A stretch of 35,963 nucleotides of DNA from an uncultured Opitutia bacterium (GTDB lineage Bacteria > Verrucomicrobiota > Verrucomicrobiia > Opitutales > Opitutaceae), in NCBI GenBank assembly GCA_903881475.1, contig CAIRTK010000079.1, positions 1-35,963 on the forward strand, given 5' to 3'. Under the pieces are notes generated by a model. The model was not told where the DNA came from. It made no database searches and saw only the letters and a program-made list of their open reading frames with translations. This document shows, in pieces, positions 33,144 to 35,963 of this stretch (position 1 is its first letter; every line of letters starts with the position of its first letter). The translations under genes and the position numbers were made by a program.

Positions 33144-34304
33144 GTGCAGCGTGTGAGCGCTGCCTCCCCTAGCCGGCTGCCTTGGGTCGACCATCTGCGC
33201 ACGGCGATGATCGTGCTGGTCGTCAACATGCACGCCTGCGTCACGTACAGCCACGTCGGCGACTGGTACATGACGAGCGCGATCGAACCCTCCATGGCCG
33301 CCAAGGTGCCGTTCATCGTGTGGCAGAGCATGCTGCAGTCGTTCTTCATGGGCCTGCTGTTCTTTCTCGCAGGGTATTTCGCCGCCGGCTCGCTGGCCCG
33401 CCGCGGCCCGGGCGGCTTCGCCCGCGAACGGCTGTTCCGCCTCGGACTGCCCGCCCTGCTCTACATGCTGGTGATCCATCCGTTCATCCTGCTCGGGTTG
33501 GACCCATGGGACTATGACTTCGGGCCACGCGCGGCTTGGTACGCCCACTATCTCTCCTCCGGGCATTTCCTCGGCTCGAGCGGCCCGCTCTGGTTCGCCG
33601 TCGCCTTGCTCTTGTTCAGCCTGGCGCTGGCCGCGCGGGAAAGCGCCTTGGGGACAAGTCGCTCCACCCCGGCATCGGCTGCGCCGGCTGCCTCACCCGC
33701 GGGAAAGCGTTTGCTCGGTTTCGCGCTGCTGCTCGGGCTTGGCTCCTTTGCCGTCCGGCTCGTGCAACCGATCGGGACGAACCTGCTGAATCTGCAGCTC
33801 TGTTTCTTTGTGCAGTACATCGCATGGTTTGCCGCCGGCGTGCACGCCGCCCGCCACGGGTGGCTGCTGCCATTGGCCGCGTCCCGCCAGGCCCGCGTCG
33901 CCGGCTGGCTGGCCCTCATCGGCGGACCGCTGGCGTTGCTCGCGCTGCTAGCGGTGGGAATGCAATACGCCCCGAAAGAGGCGTTCTTCGGCGGCTGGCA
34001 CTGGCCGGCCTTCGGGTTGGCCGTGTGGGAACAGTTGACCGGCCTCGGTCTCGCGCTCGGCGCGCTGGCGCTGTTCTCCCGGCAGCTCAACGCCGACACC
34101 GCCGAGTGGCGCTGGCTGGGCGACCGCTCCTTCGCCGTCTACGTGCTCCACGCCCCCGTGCTGGTGGCCTTGGCGATGCTGTTTCGGAAACTGCCCTATC
34201 ACCTCTATAGCCTGGTGGCCTTGCTGACCCTGGTCGGTCTCGTCATCAGTTATGTGCTCGCCGACCTCGCCCGCCGGCTTCTCGGCCTGCGGGCCATCCT
34301 GTGA
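33144..34304 (+). CDS. Acyltransferase-3 family membrane protein (OpgC/MdoC-like)
   Basis: The 386-residue integral membrane protein has about ten hydrophobic segments. It opens with the family signature in the first helix (LPWVDHLRTAMIVLVVNMHACVTY, with H17, R19 and H30), followed by QSMLQSFFMGLLFFLAGYFAA and, near the C-terminus, RSFAVYVLHAPVLVALAMLF. This family moves acyl groups onto extracytoplasmic sugars or other acceptors. The closest resemblance is to OpgC-type glucan succinyltransferases, but the acceptor cannot be deduced. The start is GTG 33144, with possible alternatives a few codons on. Its end is convergent with the metallo-hydrolase gene (81-bp gap). Confidence 0.86.
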   Translation: MQRVSAASPSRLPWVDHLRTAMIVLVVNMHACVTYSHVGDWYMTSAIEPSMAAKVPFIVWQSMLQSFFMGLLFFLAGYFAAGSLARRGPGGFARERLFRLGLPALLYMLVIHPFILLGLDPWDYDFGPRAAWYAHYLSSGHFLGSSGPLWFAVALLLFSLALAARESALGTSRSTPASAAPAASPAGKRLLGFALLLGLGSFAVRLVQPIGTNLLNLQLCFFVQYIAWFAAGVHAARHGWLLPLAASRQARVAGWLALIGGPLALLALLAVGMQYAPKEAFFGGWHWPAFGLAVWEQLTGLGLALGALALFSRQLNADTAEWRWLGDRSFAVYVLHAPVLVALAMLFRKLPYHLYSLVALLTLVGLVISYVLADLARRLLGLRAIL

Positions 34305-34385
34305 CGCATTAACCCCGCGTGATCAGCGGCGCCGTTTATGGCGCAGCCTTGCCTGGCTTGATTTCTGACCTCGGCAAAAAAGGTG

Positions 34386-35363
34386 TCACTTCGCGATGTT
34401 GCGAGGGTCGATGCCGCGGCCCAGCTCGAAGGTCGCACCGACGGCACCCACCACCGCATGCGCGCGGTCGAGGCCGAGGTCTCCGCGCAGCCGATAAACC
34501 GTCTCAATCCCCGTGCAATGCGCGCCAATGAGATTGTCCACGCCAAACTCCCGCAGTTTCCCCGCCGTCCACGCGAGGGTCGCCTCACTGGCGTTGAACA
34601 GGTGGATGCCGCCGATCAGGGCGTGGACGCGCGCAGGCCGGAGAAACGTCCGGGCGTAGTCGATCGTGTTGATCACGCCGGCATGGCCACAACCGGTAAG
34701 CACGACCAGGCCCTGCGCCGTGTCGAAGATCAGCGCCGTGTCTTCCGGCACAGTGTCCTCCACCAACCCAGCAGGGGTGCGCACCTGGCCGCTGCCACTC
34801 CAGTTGCGCTCGGGATAGCGGTGCGGCACCGGGCCCGTGAGCCAGACCCCGGGATAGATTTCCGCCGGCCGGTCATGGATGATGAACTTCCCGCCCGTCT
34901 GCTCGTACTGGGGCTTGATCAGGATCATCGGGTTGGTCTCCACCGGCAGCCCGTCCTCCCGGCGCGGGTAGAAAATGCCCTCCCCCGCGTGCACCCGTGC
35001 CAGCGCGCCCGGCGCCCCGGGCAGCACGGACGCACGCAAGGTCAGCAGTCCGCCCACGTGGTCCCAATGCGAATGGCTGAGCACCACCTCCGGGATGGTC
35101 GTCAGGTCGATTCCCAGCGTATGGGCGTTCTTGAGGACGAGGTCCGAGTGCGCCCCGGTGTCGAAAAGAATGCGGTGTCCGTCGACCTCGACCAGGGCGG
35201 CGAAGCCCCACTCGCCCAGCTCCGGCCCGTCGGCGAGCATGGTCGACAGAATCGTGATCTTAAGAACGTGAACCTGGGTAGCCGCGGCCGGTGACGGCGC
35301 GGCCGCCACGATGCAGGTGGAGAGCACCAGCCACCCCATCAGCGGACGGATTAGGAGCAACAT
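34386..35363 (-). CDS. Exported metallo-beta-lactamase-fold hydrolase (COG1237-like)
   Basis: The 325-residue protein begins with a signal-peptide-like stretch (MGWLVLSTCIVAAAPSPAAA from residue 9). The MBL metal site is H97-S-H99-W-D101-H102, followed by H227 in LTGCGHAGVINT, and further conserved histidines H254 (GGIHLF) and H282 (GAHCTG). The GCGHAG(V/I)xN motif and GGIHL pattern belong to COG1237, the group related to the archaeal ribofuranosylaminobenzene 5'-phosphate synthase annotation; bacterial members' substrates are unknown. Two metal ions, probably zinc, are expected. Start ATG 35363 has AGGAG-like sequence (TGCTCC reversed) not clearly positioned; an internal Met at residue 9 is an alternative. 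It is divergent from the ArsR gene, with a 145-bp shared promoter region. Confidence 0.87.
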   Translation of the reverse strand: MLLLIRPLMGWLVLSTCIVAAAPSPAAATQVHVLKITILSTMLADGPELGEWGFAALVEVDGHRILFDTGAHSDLVLKNAHTLGIDLTTIPEVVLSHSHWDHVGGLLTLRASVLPGAPGALARVHAGEGIFYPRREDGLPVETNPMILIKPQYEQTGGKFIIHDRPAEIYPGVWLTGPVPHRYPERNWSGSGQVRTPAGLVEDTVPEDTALIFDTAQGLVVLTGCGHAGVINTIDYARTFLRPARVHALIGGIHLFNASEATLAWTAGKLREFGVDNLIGAHCTGIETVYRLRGDLGLDRAHAVVGAVGATFELGRGIDPRNIAK

Positions 35364-35476
35364 GCACCGAGCGAAGGCGCTTTTGTCCCGGTGTCAGGCG
35401 CGAATTCGCCCGGGCGCATCCGCGCGGATCCATCACCGGCATCATTTTTTTCGCCAGACCGTTGTTTTAGTTCTTG

Positions 35477-35498
35477 CTTAATTAAGTTTTTACTTAAT
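35477..35498 (+). promoter_or_regulatory. AT-rich inverted repeat, likely ArsR operator
   Basis: ATTAAGT (35481-35487) and ACTTAAT (35492-35498) are separated by TTTT, and CTTAATTAAG (35477-35486) is an overlapping 10-bp palindrome. The site ends 10 bp before the ArsR start codon. ArsR regulators usually bind such inverted repeats at their own promoter, so autoregulation is likely. Confidence 0.6.
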
Positions 35499-35508
35499 CT
35501 TAGCCGGC

Positions 35509-35844
35509 ATGCAGAGTCTTGCCGCCATTGCTGATCCGACCCGCCGGCGCATCGTCGAGCTGCTCGCCGAGCGCGAGCATACCGCCGGCGAGCTCGTCGA
35601 GGAATTCGACCTGAGTGCGCCGGCCATTTCGCAGCACCTGAACGTCCTGCGCGAGGCCGGGCTCGTCACCACCCGCGCCGAGGGCCAGTCGCGCATCCAG
35701 GCGCTCAATCCGGCCGGCTTCGACGACCTGGAGGACTGGCTGCAAAAGACCCGTTCCGTCTGGTCCAGCCGACTCGACACCCTCGAGCGCGAGCTGCGCG
35801 CCGAGGACGCCGCCAACGCCAAGGCCGCGAAGAAAGTGAGGTGA
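35509..35844 (+). CDS. ArsR-family winged-helix transcriptional regulator
   Basis: The 111-residue protein is a single winged-helix domain: IADPTRRRIVELLAEREHTAGELVEEFDLSAPAISQHLNVLREAGLVTTRAEGQSRIQALNP, then a C-terminal helix (EDWLQKTRSVWSSRLDTLERELR). It lacks the cysteine pair (CxC) of metal-sensing ArsR/SmtB proteins. The 'FDDLEDWL....W..RLDTLE' tail is that of the ArsR group usually encoded next to an SRPBCC (AHSA1) protein. No such gene follows directly: the next 119 bases to the window edge show none. Start ATG 35509 lies just after the inverted repeat. Confidence 0.92.
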   Translation: MQSLAAIADPTRRRIVELLAEREHTAGELVEEFDLSAPAISQHLNVLREAGLVTTRAEGQSRIQALNPAGFDDLEDWLQKTRSVWSSRLDTLERELRAEDAANAKAAKKVR

Positions 35845-35963
35845 ACGGATCCACCTTTTCGAGCCACCTTCAGAGTCGGTCTGGATGGTTAATTGATGTT
35901 GATACTCCTGACGCTGGTTGTCCATCCCTGGCGGAGGGAAGGCCCGGCTCGGCGGGCCTGACC
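35845..35963. other. Right-edge sequence, no gene recognised
   Basis: A frame starting with GTG at 35841 stays open to the edge, but its translation is unlike the SRPBCC protein expected after this type of ArsR gene. The last 30 bases are GC-rich with short complementary parts (GGCCCGG, GGCGGGCC) and look like an intergenic hairpin. Confidence 0.35.

Noticed and set aside
33065-35963. GGCGGGCCTGACC at 33065-33077 and again at 35951-35963
   Set aside because: A 13-base match of GC-rich sequence is expected by chance in a window of this size and composition, and the flanks do not match.

Overview
This GC-rich, gene-dense window looks chromosomal and probably comes from a member of the Verrucomicrobiota, most likely Opitutaceae. 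That placement is an inference. It rests on a PEP-CTERM-like exported protein at the left edge, a cytosolic GH127 arabinofuranosidase, a GT-C-type 'LWGHVLYG' membrane protein, few recognisable Shine-Dalgarno sites and many short degenerate tandem repeats between genes. No phage, plasmid, CRISPR or complete insertion sequence was seen.

Layout. 1-419: start of an exported protein running off the left edge, possibly interrupted. 997-1073: tRNA-Pro(GGG). 1223-4778: a secreted serine hydrolase, a CHAD-domain protein and a PocR/AraC-type regulator. 4814-8735 (minus): a compact four-gene signalling operon, namely a PAS-PAS histidine kinase, an Rcp1-like single-domain receiver, a receiver fused to a NarX-type kinase, and a NarL-type regulator, with overlaps or short gaps. 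8921-11182: a small conserved-looking protein, a two-helix membrane protein, a flavodoxin-fold quinone reductase and a small lipoprotein. 11313-12440 (minus): a nucleotidyltransferase fused to a short GHMP kinase. It is divergent from two sugar ABC permeases (12750-14542) that have no ATPase or binding protein beside them. 14910-20722: an ECF sigma factor followed by two hairpins, an AlkZ/AlkX-like glycosylase, a GT-C-like membrane protein and RecQ. 20894-26467 (minus): a GH127 enzyme, biosynthetic threonine ammonia-lyase and an exported DUF885 metallopeptidase.

26629-32915 is a cobalamin/methionine region. A BtuB-like TonB-dependent receptor lies on the minus strand behind a cobalamin riboswitch. 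Divergent from it is B12-dependent methionine synthase (MetH), encoded as two genes: the homocysteine-binding module (28982-30055) and the folate, B12 and reactivation modules (30201-32915). B12 uptake is therefore placed back to back with a B12-dependent enzyme.

The most striking observation is in metH. Three of its inter-domain junctions carry degenerate short tandem repeats with a 7-bp period. At the homocysteine/pterin junction the repeats fill the gap that splits the gene. At the pterin/cap and B12/reactivation junctions they are translated in frame as linker peptide. A different, 8-bp-period repeat cluster lies downstream of recQ. The right end holds an acyltransferase-3 membrane protein, an exported metallo-beta-lactamase-fold protein and an ArsR regulator with an AT-rich inverted repeat at its promoter.
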